Assembly: GCF_003600645.1 (NCBI RefSeq)
Contig: NZ_CP032482.1
Location: 2,480,001 to 2,544,000, forward strand
Length of the DNA stretch: 64,000 nucleotides
Direction of reading: 5' to 3'
Source: Yersinia rochesterensis
GTDB lineage: Bacteria; Pseudomonadota; Gammaproteobacteria; Enterobacterales; Enterobacteriaceae
This document shows positions 20,147 through 30,205 of this stretch, piece by piece (within the stretch, counting starts at the first letter, position 1; each line of letters starts with the position of its first letter). The translations under genes and the position numbers were made by a program. The notes under the pieces are model-generated. The model was given only the letters and a program-made list of their open reading frames with translations. It ran no database searches and had not been told where the DNA came from.

Positions 20147-20467
20147 TTAAGCCGCTTGATTTTCATCAGGTTTGGATTTTTTCTCTGATGCGATTTTTTC
20201 AACTTTCGCTTTTGGCTGCCCCTCGGCGGAGGCCGCTGGCTGGGCACCCCGCAGAATTTGCCCTAATGCATCTTTGTTCTCTGCAAGGAAGAAGCTCAGA
20301 GCCTCGCGTTGATCTTCTTCAAGTGTTAAAGGTGACTGTGCCAACCATTCAGACAAATTGTCAGCCAAATCCAGCATTTTATCGTAGGCATCGGCTTCTT
20401 TTTTGGTTGTGAAAGTCATTTTTTCCTCACCCTGTCTTACCACGACGAATTTTATTTCAACGGCCAT
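20147..20467 (-). CDS. yebG: DNA damage-inducible protein YebG
   Basis: A 106-residue SOS-regulated protein. The N terminus MAVEIKFVVVRQGEEKMTFT and the DKMLDLADNLSEWL helix are the YebG signature; the C terminus is a lysine- and alanine-rich disordered tail. A consensus LexA box lies 28-47 bases upstream of the start. Its function is unknown beyond LexA-dependent induction and a proposed DNA role. yqfB follows closely on the same strand. Confidence 0.93.
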   Translation of the reverse strand: MAVEIKFVVVRQGEEKMTFTTKKEADAYDKMLDLADNLSEWLAQSPLTLEEDQREALSFFLAENKDALGQILRGAQPAASAEGQPKAKVEKIASEKKSKPDENQAA

Positions 20468-20494
20468 TGATACGCGTCCTCTTCACTTACAGAT

Positions 20495-20514
20495 TACTGT
20501 ACATAATCACAGTA
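20495..20514 (-). promoter_or_regulatory. LexA (SOS) box of yebG
   Basis: TACTGTACATAATCACAGTA fits the consensus TACTGT-N8-ACAGTA exactly in both outer arms, 28 bases before the yebG start. Confidence 0.92.
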
Positions 20515-20562
20515 TAATGTGATTTGTCGGGGCGATGCAACCACCATCGCCCTCTACTGTGA

Positions 20563-21945
20563 TTATTTTAATAAACGGGCTTTGCAGTTTTTGCCTTTGA
20601 TCTTGCCTTGCTGTAACTGCTGAAGAGCCCGTTTGGCACTCGCCTTGCGAATAGCAACATAGGCATGAACCGGGAACATATCGATTTTACCCACATCCGC
20701 GGCGGTCAGACCGGCTTCACCCGTTAAAGCCCCCAAAATGTCGCCAGGGCGAATTTTAGCTTTACGGCCACCATCAATACATAAGGTGACCATTTCAGGT
20801 TCCAGCATGGTGTTAGCACTGCGGCTTACCTGCTCGGCTGGCGTCCATTTCAGTTTCATTTGCATATAATCTTCAATGGCATGGGCGCGGGTCATTTCCT
20901 GTGGGGTACACAGGCTCACCGCCAGACCGCTCATCCCTGCCCGCCCGGTACGGCCGATGCGGTGCACATGAATTTCGGGATCAAATGCCAGTTCGAAATT
21001 GACCACCAGTTCCAAGTCTTTAATATCCAGACCCCGCGCAGCAACATCAGTTGCGACTAACACCCGGCAACTGCGGTTGGCAAAACGCACCAGCACTTGA
21101 TCACGGTCGCGCTGTTCTAAATCGCCATGTAAGGCCAACACGCTGATGCCACGGGACTCCAGCGCCTCATAGACACTCTGGCAATCTTTCTTGGTGTTAC
21201 AAAACACCACACAAGAAGCGGGCTGATAATGACTGAGGGCGGAGATCAACAGCGGCAAACGTTTTTCGCGTGTGGTTTCGAAAAATACCTGCTCAATCGC
21301 GGGCGCTTCATCACCATCATCAACTTCAACATTGACTGGCTGGCGCTGAACCCGCGCACTGATTTGCTCAATACCCGCCGGATAAGTCGCCGAGAACAGC
21401 AATGTCTGGCGCTGCGGTGGGGTATAGGCAATGACATCATCAATGGCATCGGTAAAACCCATATCCAGCATGCGGTCGGCTTCATCCAGCACCAGAATTT
21501 TGAGGTCATCCAGCACCAGCGTTTTCTTGCGCAAATGCTCCTGAATACGGCCCGGAGTGCCGACGACAATATGCGGGGCATGCACCAGAGAATCTAACTG
21601 ATGGCCCATCGGCTGGCCGCCACACAGGGTCAGGATTTTAATATTTTGAGTAAATCGCGCTAACCGGCGCAATTCTTTACTGACCTGATCAGCCAGTTCA
21701 CGTGTTGGGCACAGCACCAAAGCTTGAGTCACAAACTCACCCACAGCAATTTTGTCCAGCAAACCAATGCCGAAAGCCGCAGTTTTACCACTGCCAGTTT
21801 TGGCCTTTGCCCGAACATCCTGCCCATTGAGGATGGCCGGTAATGCTGCGGCCTGTACCGGTGTCATCTCGGTATAGCCAAGTTCATTAAGATTGGACAA
21901 CTGCTCAGCAGGCAGTGTCAGGGAAGAAAAGGACGTTGTGCTCAC
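20563..21945 (-). CDS. dbpA: ATP-dependent RNA helicase DbpA
   Basis: A 460-residue DEAD-box helicase that acts in 50S subunit assembly and recognises hairpin 92 of 23S rRNA. The Q motif (GYTEMTPVQ), Walker A AKTGSGKTA, DEAD in VLDEADRMLDMGF, SAT, and HRIGRTGR are all intact. The C-terminal region from about 385 (GGRKAKIRPGDILGALTGE) is the DbpA RNA-binding domain. It is divergent from purT. No partner gene; likely monocistronic. Confidence 0.95.
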   Translation of the reverse strand: MSTTSFSSLTLPAEQLSNLNELGYTEMTPVQAAALPAILNGQDVRAKAKTGSGKTAAFGIGLLDKIAVGEFVTQALVLCPTRELADQVSKELRRLARFTQNIKILTLCGGQPMGHQLDSLVHAPHIVVGTPGRIQEHLRKKTLVLDDLKILVLDEADRMLDMGFTDAIDDVIAYTPPQRQTLLFSATYPAGIEQISARVQRQPVNVEVDDGDEAPAIEQVFFETTREKRLPLLISALSHYQPASCVVFCNTKKDCQSVYEALESRGISVLALHGDLEQRDRDQVLVRFANRSCRVLVATDVAARGLDIKDLELVVNFELAFDPEIHVHRIGRTGRAGMSGLAVSLCTPQEMTRAHAIEDYMQMKLKWTPAEQVSRSANTMLEPEMVTLCIDGGRKAKIRPGDILGALTGEAGLTAADVGKIDMFPVHAYVAIRKASAKRALQQLQQGKIKGKNCKARLLK

Positions 21946-22096
21946 GGCAGTAACTCTTATAACGGAATGGAATGGCAGCGATGGCCTGAAGGCGAGCGCA
22001 AGATTTTGGCGCGATAATACCAGATATAGGGCTATTGCCGGAACTATACCGCATCAATACCGATAAAATGGTCTGATTCTCTGCTTAAGAGCCAAT

Positions 22097-22112
22097 ACGC
22101 AATCGTTTTCGT
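22097..22112 (+). promoter_or_regulatory. PurR operator of purT
   Basis: ACGCAATCGTTTTCGT matches the PurR consensus ANGCAANCGNTTNCNT at every fixed position. It lies 76 bases before the purT start and should give purine repression. Confidence 0.88.
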
Positions 22113-22187
22113 CGCCATTTTGCCTTATACTCATGCCCGTAAAATTCATCGCGTGTCAAAATTTCCCACTGATGTAGGTACCTAACT

Positions 22188-23369
22188 ATGCTGACTATTG
22201 GAACCGCTCTGCGCCCGAATGCCACCCGTGTCATGTTGCTTGGCTCTGGAGAGCTGGGTAAAGAAGTGGCAATTGAATGCCAAAGGCTGGGGCTGGAAGT
22301 GATTGCGGTTGATCGCTACGCCGATGCACCCGCGATGCATGTTGCTCATCGCAGCCATGTGATTAACATGCTGGATGGCGCAGCGCTCAAGCAGTTGGTC
22401 GAGCAGGAAAAACCGCACTATATCGTGCCGGAAATTGAAGCTATCGCCACAGATATGCTGGTTGAGTTAGAGAATATGGGCCAGAAGGTTGTGCCCTGCG
22501 CCGAAGCCACTCGTTTGACCATGAACCGCGAAGGTATTCGCCGTCTGGCTGCCGAAAAGCTGCAATTGCCCACCTCCAGCTACCGCTTTGCCGCTACCGA
22601 GAGTGCATTCCGCCAGGCGGTCAGTGAGATAGGTTACCCGTGCATTGTCAAACCGGTGATGAGTTCCTCTGGTAAAGGCCAGAGTTTGATTCGTAATGAA
22701 CAGCAACTTCAGGCCGCATGGGATTACGCGCAGCAAGGTGGCCGCGCGGGCGGCGGTAAAGTGATTATCGAGGGATTGGTACACTTTGATTTTGAAATCA
22801 CCTTGCTGACCATCAGCGCGGTTGATGGCATCCACTTTTGTGCGCCTATTGGTCATCGTCAGGAAGATGGCGATTACCGTGAGTCCTGGCAGCCACAAAT
22901 GATGAGTGATATTGCAGTGGCGCGGGCGAAAGAGATTGCTTCCCAAGTGGTCACGGCGCTAGGTGGCTACGGGCTATTTGGGGTGGAATTGTTTGTCTGT
23001 GGCGATGAGGTTATTTTCAGTGAAGTTTCACCGCGCCCTCACGATACCGGCATGGTGACGTTGATTTCGCAAAATATGTCTGAGTTTGCCTTGCATGTGC
23101 GCGCATTTTTGGGCTTGCCCATTGGCACCATTCGTCAGTATGGCGCAGCGGCATCGGCGGTTATTTTACCCGAATTGACCAGCCATAATATTGCTTACCA
23201 TGGGTTGGAAACCGCCTTGGTCGGTGACACGCAAATTCGTCTATTTGGTAAACCCGATATTGCGGGTAAACGGCGGTTGGGTGTGGCGTTGGCGGTAGCA
23301 GATGATATTGATAGCGCGATTGAAGTGGCAAAACGTGCCGCAAGCGCAGTCGTCGTGACTGATAAATAG
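22188..23369 (+). CDS. purT: formate-dependent GAR transformylase 2
   Basis: A 393-residue ATP-grasp enzyme that makes formyl-GAR from GAR, formate and ATP in purine synthesis, independently of folate. The nucleotide-binding start [16 protein letters not shown], the [11 protein letters not shown] phosphate loop near 160, and [17 protein letters not shown] near 270, with the magnesium ligands, are intact. A PurR box precedes it. Its TAG stop is the first triplet of a threefold 17-bp tandem repeat, followed by a bidirectional terminator. Confidence 0.96.
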   Translation: MLTIGTALRPNATRVMLLGSGELGKEVAIECQRLGLEVIAVDRYADAPAMHVAHRSHVINMLDGAALKQLVEQEKPHYIVPEIEAIATDMLVELENMGQKVVPCAEATRLTMNREGIRRLAAEKLQLPTSSYRFAATESAFRQAVSEIGYPCIVKPVMSSSGKGQSLIRNEQQLQAAWDYAQQGGRAGGGKVIIEGLVHFDFEITLLTISAVDGIHFCAPIGHRQEDGDYRESWQPQMMSDIAVARAKEIASQVVTALGGYGLFGVELFVCGDEVIFSEVSPRPHDTGMVTLISQNMSEFALHVRAFLGLPIGTIRQYGAAASAVILPELTSHNIAYHGLETALVGDTQIRLFGKPDIAGKRRLGVALAVADDIDSAIEVAKRAASAVVVTDK

Positions 23370-23417
23370 TTGTGACAGGTAGATAGTTGTAACAGGTAGA
23401 TAGTTGTGACAGGTAAA
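23367..23417 (+). repeat. three tandem copies of a 17-bp unit
   Basis: Units at 23367-23383, 23384-23400 and 23401-23417 follow TAGTTGTGACAGGTAGA with one changed base in each of copies 2 and 3. The first unit contains the purT stop codon. Confidence 0.95.
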
Positions 23418-23433
23418 TAATCTGGCACTGATG

Positions 23434-23462
23434 AATAAACCCGCCATCACGGCGGGTTTATT
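23434..23462. terminator. bidirectional terminator, purT/yoaH
   Basis: AATAAACCCGCC and GGCGGGTTTATT form a perfect 12-bp stem around ATCAC, between convergent purT and yoaH. Confidence 0.88.
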
Positions 23463-23488
23463 GGCATTGAACAGCACAAAACCGGAGC

Positions 23489-23746
23489 TTACCCTTCGTA
23501 CGGATCTTCTATTTCGTCCGCATCCTGCTCATTATCACGACGATAATCAGACTCATCACTCTCATCAAAGTCAGAATCTTCAAAGATAGGCATGGCTTGT
23601 GGATCATTCTCGTGCCGCTCGCGAATTTCTGCGGCGACCAAAGCAATCGCCTCACCACTGCTCATTCCTTCCGACATGAATTGGTGAATACGTTCGACAG
23701 CTTCTTGCTGTTCCTCATGAGAAAGTGAAGGCATACCCGCTAACAT
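23489..23746 (-). CDS. yoaH: YoaH family (UPF0181) protein
   Basis: An 85-residue cytoplasmic protein. The N-terminal part [20 protein letters not shown] and the [18 protein letters not shown] helix define UPF0181/YoaH. The Yersinia protein has a longer, very acidic C-terminal tail than E. coli YoaH (about 60 residues). Function is unknown. It is divergent from pabB, as in E. coli. Confidence 0.9.
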   Translation of the reverse strand: MLAGMPSLSHEEQQEAVERIHQFMSEGMSSGEAIALVAAEIRERHENDPQAMPIFEDSDFDESDESDYRRDNEQDADEIEDPYEG

Positions 23747-23946
23747 TGATTTATCTCCTGCATATAATTGATTCAGTATACCTGTTTATTGTTATTTAAA
23801 GTGAATAGCTATTTATGGTGGATTGACTGCCACTGGTGAACAGCCCCCAAACACTGGGTAATTTATGCTAATCTTGCCCAACTTTGGTGGTGAAAATACC
23901 TTTCTACCGCCTAATATGTTCAGCCGAAAGAAAAGAATCGTGACTC

Positions 23947-25314
23947 ATGAGTGTGAAAACCCTGACCTGCAAAACCTTGCCTTATCAACCAGATGCCCTG
24001 CTCCAGCAATTCGCCCCCCTTGCCCATCAAGCTTGGGCCATGTTGCTGCACTCCGGATTTGCTGAACACACCCATAACCGTTTTGATATTCTGGTCGCCG
24101 ACCCGCAAGTCACTCTCACCACGCGGGGCGAGCAAACAGAAATTATCAGTGCGCAAGGCCAGGAGCTTTCCCTCGAAGATCCATTCTCTTTATTGCAGCA
24201 GCAATTGGATAAGTTTTCTCCCGCTATTTCGCCCCACCCTGACCTACCTTTTTTGGGCGGAGCATTAGGGCTATTTGGTTATGATTTGGGCCGACGGGTT
24301 GAGACACTACCGGTGCTGGCCGAGCCAGATATCGCCTTACCGGACATGGCCGTCGGCCTGTATGACTGGGCCTTGATTGCCGATCATCATTTGCAAAAAC
24401 TGACACTGGTCTGTCATGGCGATGCTGAACAGCGCTTGCAGTGGTTGCTGCAACAAAGAAACCCCGAAGCCACTTTGCCATTTAAGTTAACCAGCCGGTG
24501 GCAGGCCAATATGTCGCGAGAGCAATATGGTGAAAAATTCCGGCAAGTTCAGGAATATTTGCACAATGGCGACTGTTATCAGATTAATTTGGCCCAAAGA
24601 TTCAGTGCGGAGTATCAGGGTGATGAATGGCAAGCTTTTCTGACATTGAGCCGCAGTAATCAAGCGCCTTTTTCGGCTTTTATTCGCTTAGAAAAAAATG
24701 CAATTTTGAGTGTGTCACCGGAGCGTTTTCTATGGTTGGAAAATCATCATATTCAAACCCGCCCGATTAAAGGTACTTTGCCGCGGCTGGATGACCCCGA
24801 ACAAGATCGTTTGCAAGCGGAGCGGTTAGCTAATTCCACTAAAGATCGCGCTGAAAACCTGATGATTGTTGACCTGCTGCGCAATGATATTGGCCGAGTT
24901 GCACAGCCGGGCACCGTGCGGGTTCCGGAGCTGTTTGTGGTCGAGCCTTTCCCGGCGGTGCATCATTTGGTCAGCACCATTACCGCAATTCTGCCCACCG
25001 AATCACCGCCAACCGCATTATTGCGCGCCTGCTTCCCCGGCGGCTCGATAACGGGTGCGCCGAAAATTCGGGCCATGGAAATCATCGAACAATTGGAACC
25101 CCAGCGCCGCAACGCCTATTGCGGCAACATTGGCTATATTAGTTGCTGTGGCACGATGGACACCAATATCACCATCCGCACTCTACTGACTGAAAACGGC
25201 AAAATATATTGTTCTGCCGGCGGCGGAATTGTGGCTGACAGTCAGGAACAAGCTGAATACCAAGAGACATTTGATAAAATCGCCCGAATATTACCCTTAC
25301 TGGGAAAGAGTTAA
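23947..25314 (+). CDS. pabB: aminodeoxychorismate synthase component I
   Basis: A 455-residue enzyme that, with the PabA glutaminase, converts chorismate to 4-amino-4-deoxychorismate for p-aminobenzoate and folate synthesis. The chorismate-binding domain is intact: RPIKGTLPR with the catalytic Lys around 279, STKDRAENLMIVDLLRNDIG, FPGGSITGAPKIRAMEII, and the GGGIVADS end. nudL begins 11 bases after its stop, so the two likely form one transcript, the same pairing as in E. coli. Confidence 0.95.
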   Translation: MSVKTLTCKTLPYQPDALLQQFAPLAHQAWAMLLHSGFAEHTHNRFDILVADPQVTLTTRGEQTEIISAQGQELSLEDPFSLLQQQLDKFSPAISPHPDLPFLGGALGLFGYDLGRRVETLPVLAEPDIALPDMAVGLYDWALIADHHLQKLTLVCHGDAEQRLQWLLQQRNPEATLPFKLTSRWQANMSREQYGEKFRQVQEYLHNGDCYQINLAQRFSAEYQGDEWQAFLTLSRSNQAPFSAFIRLEKNAILSVSPERFLWLENHHIQTRPIKGTLPRLDDPEQDRLQAERLANSTKDRAENLMIVDLLRNDIGRVAQPGTVRVPELFVVEPFPAVHHLVSTITAILPTESPPTALLRACFPGGSITGAPKIRAMEIIEQLEPQRRNAYCGNIGYISCCGTMDTNITIRTLLTENGKIYCSAGGGIVADSQEQAEYQETFDKIARILPLLGKS

Positions 25315-25325
25315 TTTATGAATGA

Positions 25326-25967
25326 GTGGATTCTGTGAGTGCTATGTCTGTGAATGATAAGTTGATGAATGACCCGCTTGTGAATGACAAATTTGTCAGC
25401 CAATCGGGGCAAACTTTGTCTGACTTTATTAGCCGATTCCAGCTGCAACGGCCTCAACCTGGCAGTTTTTCTGCCAATGGCCGCCATGCTGCGGTATTAA
25501 TCCCTATTGTTTGCCGACCAGAACCTACATTGCTGCTCACCCGGCGCTCCGATCATTTACGCAAACATGCAGGCCAGGTCGCCTTCCCCGGAGGCAAAGC
25601 CGACCCACAAGATTTTTCACTGATTGATACCGCGCTACGAGAAGCAGAAGAGGAAGTGGCGATCCCTACCTCCGCGGTACATGTTTTAGGGCAATTGGCT
25701 CCGCTCGACAGTTCCAGCGGTTATCAGGTTACACCGGTCGTCGGTTTGGTTCCCGCCAATATCGCCTTTCAGGGTAATGAAGAAGAAGTCGCCGGGTTAT
25801 TTGAAATTCCCTTACGTGAAGCTCTCAGATTGTCGCGCTACTATTCACTGGATATTCATCGCGGGGGAATCAATCACCGGGTCTATCTTTCATGGTATGA
25901 AAGCCAATTTATCTGGGGGCTGACTGCGGCAATTATTCGCCGTCTGGCACAGCAGGTCAGTATTTGA
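25326..25967 (+). CDS. nudL: CoA pyrophosphatase (Nudix)
   Basis: A Nudix hydrolase that cleaves CoA to 4'-phosphopantetheine and 3',5'-ADP. The CoA-specific UPF0035 motif and the Nudix box run from [13 protein letters not shown] to [11 protein letters not shown]. The frame is 213 residues with a GTG start, about 20 longer at the N terminus than E. coli NudL. That extra segment is a degenerate repeat ([15 protein letters not shown]), so the true start may be one of several later ATG or GTG codons, such as 25344. It follows pabB by 11 bases. Confidence 0.88.
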   Translation: MDSVSAMSVNDKLMNDPLVNDKFVSQSGQTLSDFISRFQLQRPQPGSFSANGRHAAVLIPIVCRPEPTLLLTRRSDHLRKHAGQVAFPGGKADPQDFSLIDTALREAEEEVAIPTSAVHVLGQLAPLDSSSGYQVTPVVGLVPANIAFQGNEEEVAGLFEIPLREALRLSRYYSLDIHRGGINHRVYLSWYESQFIWGLTAAIIRRLAQQVSI

Positions 25968-26408
25968 CACTAATAGGCATATGAATAGCACGGGTAATGA
26001 GTGAACTGCTTCACAGCATGACGGTTAAAAAAGCTGAATTACAGCATAAAGCGATCCCTATCACCCCATCATCTCGATTTTTACTCTACTTTCTCTGCAC
26101 AACCATTTTAAAAAAACTGTAAACTGACCTGTCAGCGTTATGAAATATCTGTAAAATATCTTTCATCACTATAAACCACTAAAAATGTAAGGTTAAAAGC
26201 TGATAGTGATAATGATTCATTGGTAGCGAAATGTCATGGTTGCGATATCAAATTGATAGCGCCAACACCAGTAGAAACCCAATTTACAGGGCCCGGTGAT
26301 AGCAATACTTAATACGAAGTAACCTGCAGCTATCTACAGGCTCTTTACTTAATACAGATATTCTCGGCCGTCCGGGAATAACAAAAAGCGTTGTTAAGGA
26401 GTTTTAGC
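25968..26408 (+). other. sdaA upstream region
   Basis: A 441-base spacer before sdaA. A 41-codon frame at 25998 (MSELLHSMTVKKAELQHKAI) has no good ribosome binding site. GATAGTGATAATGATTCAT (26201-26219) partly resembles a Fur box, about 14 of 19 positions. No RNA gene recognised. Confidence 0.35.
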
Positions 26409-27773
26409 GTGATTAGCGTTTTTGATATGTTCAAGATTGGTATCGGCCCCTCCAGTTCTCATACTGTTGGGCCAATGAAAGCCGGCAAAGAGTTTGCTGA
26501 TTTGCTGGTCACTCAAGGGTTAATGCCGTCGATCACGCGAGTAGCCGTCGATGTTTATGGCTCACTGTCACTGACTGGGAAAGGCCACCATACTGATATC
26601 GCCATTATTATGGGGTTAGCGGGCAACATGCCCGATACCGTGGATATCGACAGTATTCCAGCGTTTATTCGGGATGTGGAATTACGTCAAAAACTGATGC
26701 TGGCCAATGGGTTGCATGAAGTTGACTTCCCGCGCGAAGGCGGGATGGTATTCCGCAGTGATAATTTACCATTGCATGAGAATGGTATGCAGATCCACGC
26801 CTATGCCGGTGATGAAAAGGTGCTTAGCAAGACCTATTATTCAATTGGTGGTGGTTTTATCGTTGATGAAGAGCATTTCGGTAAAGCCGCGGTTAATGCC
26901 GTTAGCGTGCCTTATCCATTCAATTCCGCTGAAGAAATCCTGGCTAACTGCGAGCAAACCGGTATGTCGATCTCCGGCATGGTAATGCAGAATGAGCTGG
27001 CGATGCACAGCAAAGAAGAGATTGAATCCTACTTTACGGCGATTTGGCAAACCATGCGCGCCTGTATTGATCGTGGCCTGAATACCGAAGGGGTTCTACC
27101 AGGCCCGCTGCGGGTGCCGCGTCGCGCCTCAGCATTACGCCGTCTGTTAGTTTCCTCGGATAAACTGTCCAGCGATCCAATGAATGTTATTGACTGGGTC
27201 AATATGTTCGCACTGGCGGTTAACGAAGAAAACGCTGCGGGTGGCCGCGTGGTTACTGCGCCGACCAATGGTGCCTGTGGCATCGTGCCAGCAGTCTTGG
27301 CCTATTACGACCACTTTATCGAGCCTGTTACCCCTGAAATCTTTATCCGCTATTTCCTGTCATCCGGCGCTGTCGGGATTTTGTACAAGATGAATGCGTC
27401 GATTTCTGGTGCTGAAGTGGGCTGCCAGGGTGAAGTGGGCGTTGCCTGTTCAATGGCGGCTGCCGGCTTGGCCGAGCTGCTGGGCGCAAGCCCGGTTCAA
27501 GTATGCATCGCCGCTGAAATTGGCATGGAACATAATCTAGGTCTGACCTGTGACCCGGTTGCAGGTCAGGTGCAAGTGCCGTGTATTGAGCGTAATGCGA
27601 TTGCCTCGGTAAAAGCCATTAACTCTGCACGGATGGCCATGCGCCGCACCAGTGAACCGCGCGTTTCACTGGATAAGGTTATCGAAACCATGTTTGAGAC
27701 CGGTAAAGATATGAATGCTAAATACCGCGAAACCTCCCGTGGTGGTTTAGCCATTAAAGTGCAATGTAATTAA
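26409..27773 (+). CDS. sdaA: L-serine dehydratase 1
   Basis: A 454-residue iron-sulfur enzyme that deaminates L-serine to pyruvate and ammonia. The GTG start at 26409 follows AAGGAG by seven bases and gives the family N terminus VISVFDMFKIGIGPSSSHT. The Fe-S cysteines are in NGACGIVPA, GLTCDPVAGQVQVPC and related blocks of the C-terminal domain. A TTG six codons earlier is unlikely. Monocistronic; a perfect hairpin follows the stop. Confidence 0.95.
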   Translation: MISVFDMFKIGIGPSSSHTVGPMKAGKEFADLLVTQGLMPSITRVAVDVYGSLSLTGKGHHTDIAIIMGLAGNMPDTVDIDSIPAFIRDVELRQKLMLANGLHEVDFPREGGMVFRSDNLPLHENGMQIHAYAGDEKVLSKTYYSIGGGFIVDEEHFGKAAVNAVSVPYPFNSAEEILANCEQTGMSISGMVMQNELAMHSKEEIESYFTAIWQTMRACIDRGLNTEGVLPGPLRVPRRASALRRLLVSSDKLSSDPMNVIDWVNMFALAVNEENAAGGRVVTAPTNGACGIVPAVLAYYDHFIEPVTPEIFIRYFLSSGAVGILYKMNASISGAEVGCQGEVGVACSMAAAGLAELLGASPVQVCIAAEIGMEHNLGLTCDPVAGQVQVPCIERNAIASVKAINSARMAMRRTSEPRVSLDKVIETMFETGKDMNAKYRETSRGGLAIKVQCN

Positions 27774-27800
27774 TTTATTGTATTGAAAAGACGTTTTCAT

Positions 27801-27824
27801 TAAGGGGAGCTACGGCTCCCCTTA
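27801..27824 (+). terminator. hairpin downstream of sdaA
   Basis: TAAGGGGAGC and GCTCCCCTTA form an almost uninterrupted stem around a 4-base loop, 27 bases after the sdaA stop. No T-run follows, so it may stabilise the mRNA end rather than terminate. Confidence 0.6.
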
Positions 27825-27857
27825 TGCACAGTGAAAGATGAGTAATGATTTTTATGT

Positions 27858-28058
27858 CTAGCAACCAGCACACGCGGGATTGCAGCATACCTCACAGCAC
27901 CAATCAGAGGGCGGCAATTCAGTATCGCACGCTTTTTTGTTTACCTCAGCGGCGATAGGTGTCGAGAATGCATCACCAAACTGCCTCGAAGCTGTCTCTT
28001 GGCCGAATGTTCCAAATGAAGACAGCATTAACACAAGAACAAAAACTATCTTTTTCAT
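27858..28058 (-). CDS. ystB: heat-stable enterotoxin precursor, YstB type
   Basis: A 66-residue secreted toxin precursor. The ATG at 28058 has GGAGG five bases upstream. A signal peptide MKKIVFVLVLMLSSFGTFG precedes a short pro-region (QETASRQFGDAFSTPIAAEV). The C-terminal mature part ends SDWCCEVCCNPACAGC, the STa-type six-cysteine core that activates intestinal guanylate cyclase C. The text agrees with remembered Y. enterocolitica YstB (biotype 1A) far better than YstA, which has SSDWDCCDVCC. It sits alone between sdaA and yoaE with AT-rich flanks, which suggests silencing by a nucleoid protein; that is inference. Confidence 0.93.
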   Translation of the reverse strand: MKKIVFVLVLMLSSFGTFGQETASRQFGDAFSTPIAAEVNKKACDTELPPSDWCCEVCCNPACAGC

Positions 28059-28600
28059 AAAACCTCCATCACTAATAGGTAGAGTGCTACAAAAATATAG
28101 GTTGTGCGGTGTCAAAAGCAGAAAATGAATTTCTATTTTGAATAACAGACCAAACAAAATAGATCAGAGCAATATTAGGATTTTTAGATGCACCCAAGCT
28201 CACGGTAAATATTAATATGACTGTTTGAGCACCTCCTTACTTAAGTGAATTTAAGCATAAACCAAACTTATCAAGTTGGCATTTCCATTTTGTATAATTA
28301 TATTTTTATTTTCCAATTCATACGAAAAAAAACAACACAACATTTTGATTATTAAGCAATTTAACTGCATTTCATGTTTATGATAAATATCATTATTTAC
28401 TGTTATTCTTATCACTGTGATTTTTATAGTTTTATATATTTATTTAATTTAAATTATGTGAAATATAAATAACTGAATATTCGCACATTAAACAATAAAT
28501 ATAACAAACATTATAATGCGTGTTATTTGTCTGAGTAATTATTTCAAGCTGATTATTATGAAATGAAAATAAACGGATGACAAAGCGTTGGAATATCCAT
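28059..28600. other. AT-rich region upstream of the enterotoxin gene
   Basis: About 540 bases of very AT-rich DNA with no gene seen, holding the presumed enterotoxin promoter. The base composition differs sharply from sdaA and yoaE on either side, as expected for an H-NS-bound, acquired locus. Confidence 0.55.
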
Positions 28601-28635
28601 TAAAAAATGCGGGCCACCTTAAGATGACCCGCATT
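28601..28635 (-). terminator. yoaE terminator
   Basis: AATGCGGG-TCATCTTAAGGTGG-CCCGCATT on the minus strand, followed by TTTTTA, closes yoaE. Confidence 0.88.
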
Positions 28636-28663
28636 AGCTGAAACTCTTTTAGTTGTCAGAGTG

Positions 28664-30205
28664 TTACTCTTCCAATTCATTACTCAGCTTGGTAATACGC
28701 ACTAATTCAATGCGGTAATCTGAGACTTCGATAATCTCAAAGCGCAGGTTATGCAGTTCAACCACATCCCCCGCCGTTGGCATATGCCCGGAGTGAGACA
28801 GCAACATGCCCGCTAATGAAGCATAATCAGCCGTCGGGCTGACCAACTCCTGGCAATCCAGCGCCTGCTCCAGAGAGTGCAAATCAGCCCCCCCTTTCAC
28901 TAACCAGCCATCACCATCGGCAATAATATCTGGCGTTTCATCTTCATCAGGGAATTCACCGGCAATAGCTTCCAGCACGTCCAGCGGTGTAACCAGCCCT
29001 TGCACCACACCAAATTCGTCATTGACTACCACTAAGCGCCCTTTTGCTTTGCGCAATACGCCCAGTAAATTAATCACGTCCATGGTATCAGGCACGACTA
29101 TTGGTGGTGTCTGTGCAGCAAACTCACAGATAGAGCCACCGCGTTCAATCGCTACTAACAAATCTTTAGCTCGCACCACACCGATTATCTGATCCAATGA
29201 GTCACGACAGACAGGGAACAGGCTGTGTGGCGTATCTAATAATTGTTCACGGATTTCAGCTTGTGAACGATTACAATCTACCCAAGAGATTTCTGTGCGC
29301 GGAGTCATCACACTGCGCAATGATCGGGAGGCCAATGTCAGCACGCCGCTAATCATATAGCGCTCTTCTTCAGCAAAGGCCTCGGCTGGCAATGCCAACT
29401 GCGCATCACCATGTTGCGGCTCTTGCTGACGACCGCCCATCAGACGGATAATAGCTTCCGCCGTGCGCTGACGCCGTGGCAAGCGGGACTCCTGCTTAAT
29501 GAAGTTACGGCGCGCAATCTGGTTAAACAGCTCAATCAGGATAGAGAATCCGATGGCGGCATACAGATAGCCTTTCGGAATATGGAAACCAAAGCCTTCC
29601 GCAATCAGGCTCAAGCCAATCATTAACAAGAAGCTCAGACACAGCACCACGACTGTCGGGTGTGCGTTAACAAACTGCGTCAGTTTTTTCGATGCCAGCA
29701 GCATCACGACCATGGCGATAATGACCGCCGTCATCATGATGGCCAAGTCGTTGACCATCCCCACGGCAGTAATCACCGCATCAAGGGAGAAGACCGCATC
29801 CAGCACCACAATCTGCGCAACCACTGCCCAGAAGCTGGCATATCCGCGGCTTGCACTGTCATCGTGCTGGTTACCCTCCAGCCGTTCATGTAGCTCGGTG
29901 GTGGCTTTAAATAGCAAGAACAGCCCCCCCACCAGCAAAATTAGATCTCGCCCGGAGAAGCTAAAGCTGCCGACACTAAACAGTGGCGTGGTCAGCGTGA
30001 CCATCCAGGAGATAACCGACAACAGCCCCAAACGCATAATTAATGCCAGAGATAACCCGATAATTCGAGCTTTATCTCTTTGTTTAGGCGGTAGTTTGTC
30101 GGCCAGAATGGCAATAAATACCAGGTTATCGATACCCAGAACAATTTCCAGTACCACCAACGTCAATAACCCTGCCCAGATTGAGGGGTCCATTAGAAAT
30201 TCCAT
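28664..30205 (-). CDS. yoaE: TerC/CBS/CorC membrane protein
   Basis: A 513-residue inner-membrane protein. Residues 1-225 form the TerC-like domain of seven helices with acidic residues in membrane segments ([31 protein letters not shown]). They are followed by two CBS domains at about 300-420 and a CorC/HlyC transporter-associated domain at the end. The ATG at 30205 has GGAG seven bases upstream. The family is linked to metal-ion efflux, recently to manganese, and mntP lies nearby; the substrate of YoaE is not proven. It is divergent from manXYZ as in E. coli. Confidence 0.92.
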   Translation of the reverse strand: MEFLMDPSIWAGLLTLVVLEIVLGIDNLVFIAILADKLPPKQRDKARIIGLSLALIMRLGLLSVISWMVTLTTPLFSVGSFSFSGRDLILLVGGLFLLFKATTELHERLEGNQHDDSASRGYASFWAVVAQIVVLDAVFSLDAVITAVGMVNDLAIMMTAVIIAMVVMLLASKKLTQFVNAHPTVVVLCLSFLLMIGLSLIAEGFGFHIPKGYLYAAIGFSILIELFNQIARRNFIKQESRLPRRQRTAEAIIRLMGGRQQEPQHGDAQLALPAEAFAEEERYMISGVLTLASRSLRSVMTPRTEISWVDCNRSQAEIREQLLDTPHSLFPVCRDSLDQIIGVVRAKDLLVAIERGGSICEFAAQTPPIVVPDTMDVINLLGVLRKAKGRLVVVNDEFGVVQGLVTPLDVLEAIAGEFPDEDETPDIIADGDGWLVKGGADLHSLEQALDCQELVSPTADYASLAGMLLSHSGHMPTAGDVVELHNLRFEIIEVSDYRIELVRITKLSNELEE

